From the NCBI GenBank assembly GCA_900755895.1, contig CAAEIG010000085.1:1-5463 (forward strand): a stretch of DNA of 5,463 bases, in the 5' to 3' direction. Numbering within the stretch: position 1 is the stretch's first letter; every line of letters starts with the position of its first letter. Of this stretch, positions 5,080 to 5,463 are shown piece after piece. Under the pieces are notes generated by a model. It saw nothing but the letters and a program-made list of their open reading frames with translations. It did no database searches and was not told the origin of the DNA. The stretch is from Clostridia bacterium (GTDB taxonomy: Bacteria > Bacillota > Clostridia > Oscillospirales > Acutalibacteraceae). Made by a program: the position numbers and the translations under genes.

Positions 5080-5463
5080 TCAAGTTCCTCCTGTTTTCTT
5101 AAAGTAATGCACCTGGCCCGCTGCATCCACGGTGCAGAAACCGGAAATGCCAGGGCAGTCAATGCGGCGAATGTCTTCCGGATTATCGACCAAAATAATG
5201 CGGCGTCCACCGCTGCGGTCATCCCGAAGCGCATGGTTGATCAGGGCCTCCTGGCCGGAAGCTGCGTAGACGATTTCGTATAGTTCACCATTTGCAAAGA
5301 AGATAAGCTTGACCGGAAAATCACCGGGAGCATGGTATTCCACCTGCCCGATAAAATCCAAGAGTACCCAGGCAGCCCGTATCAGGGAGTTGTCTGATTT
5401 TGCTGCCCAACCAGACGGAAAGTAACCGCCTGTATCAGTTTGAAAAATACGGCCCTGCTTTTG
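5080..5463 (-). CDS. DUF5697-like protein (N-terminus cut by window edge)
   Basis: The frame is open from the right edge to TGA at 5082-5080, giving 127 visible residues. TTG 5361 could be taken as a start, but the frame continues upstream without a stop (QKQGRIFQTDTGGYFPSG...), it has no ribosome-binding site nearby, and the extra residues fit the family, so the gene is partial. The first visible part (KQGRIFQTDTGGYF) looks like the wing of an N-terminal winged helix lying mostly outside the window. The rest is an alpha/beta domain: AAWVLLDFIGQVEYH, FPVKLIFFANGELYEIVYAA, an RRIILVDNPEDI strand-turn, and the end ISGFCTVDAAGQVHYFKKTG. I recognise the DUF5697 type, which occurs in Firmicute ICEs; the function is unknown. 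It is coupled to the DUF6100-like gene (TGA|TTG with no gap). Confidence 0.8.
   Translation of the reverse strand, partial: QKQGRIFQTDTGGYFPSGWAAKSDNSLIRAAWVLLDFIGQVEYHAPGDFPVKLIFFANGELYEIVYAASGQEALINHALRDDRSGGRRIILVDNPEDIRRIDCPGISGFCTVDAAGQVHYFKKTGGT
5087..5092 (-). promoter_or_regulatory. Ribosome-binding site of the DUF6100-like gene
   Basis: Perfect AGGAGG on the minus strand, 7 nt before TTG 5079. It lies within the last codons of the upstream gene and supports a TTG start that follows directly on the upstream TGA. Confidence 0.8.

Noticed and set aside
5359..5361. TTG 5361 as the start of a 93-aa gene
   Set aside because: The frame remains open to the window edge, there is no ribosome-binding site at the TTG, and the upstream residues fit the DUF5697-like family.

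Overview
The window looks like part of the conjugation region of an integrative and conjugative element (ICE) from a gut-type Firmicute (Clostridia, Oscillospiraceae/Lachnospiraceae-like). The clearest evidence is a VirD4-like type IV coupling protein of the kind found in Tn1549/CTn-type elements. It is flanked by an S1-type RNA-binding protein, a winged-helix protein and two small conserved ICE proteins of unknown function. Strong AGGAGG ribosome-binding sites, mixed TTG/ATG starts and moderate GC content fit the same host group. The element and host assignment rests on recognising families by eye, not on a search.

Every supported gene is on the minus strand, so transcription runs from right to left. 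From the right edge: (i) a DUF5697-like protein, cut by the window edge, whose TGA stop directly abuts the TTG start of (ii) a DUF6100-like protein. A clear Rho-independent terminator follows, inside a non-coding gap of 172 bases (4245-4416). The gap also holds a possible weak promoter overlapping the terminator, a perfect 9-bp inverted repeat and an unusually long Shine-Dalgarno sequence. After the gap come (iii) a winged-helix, replication-relaxation-like protein of about 361 aa, (iv) the VirD4/TraG-type coupling ATPase, which overlaps the stop codon of (iii), and (v) an S1-domain protein with a long acidic, proline-rich N-terminal region, cut by the left edge.

Genes iii-v form a tight unit: a 4-base overlap between iii and iv, and 34 bases between iv and v with a perfect RBS. 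The coupling protein would be the DNA pump that passes the relaxase-DNA complex to the mating channel. The winged-helix and S1 proteins probably work around DNA processing or expression of the transfer genes, but the sequence does not show how.

The most unusual feature is translation initiation. The VirD4 gene has a well-placed Shine-Dalgarno sequence followed by an in-frame ATA codon, where an ATG would have formed the usual ATGA overlap. The winged-helix gene has a 12-13 base near-full complement to the 16S tail, but no standard in-frame start at normal spacing. I found no RNA genes, CRISPR arrays, insertion sequences or plus-strand genes. Long open frames on the plus strand lie antisense to the real genes and look like by-products of their composition.
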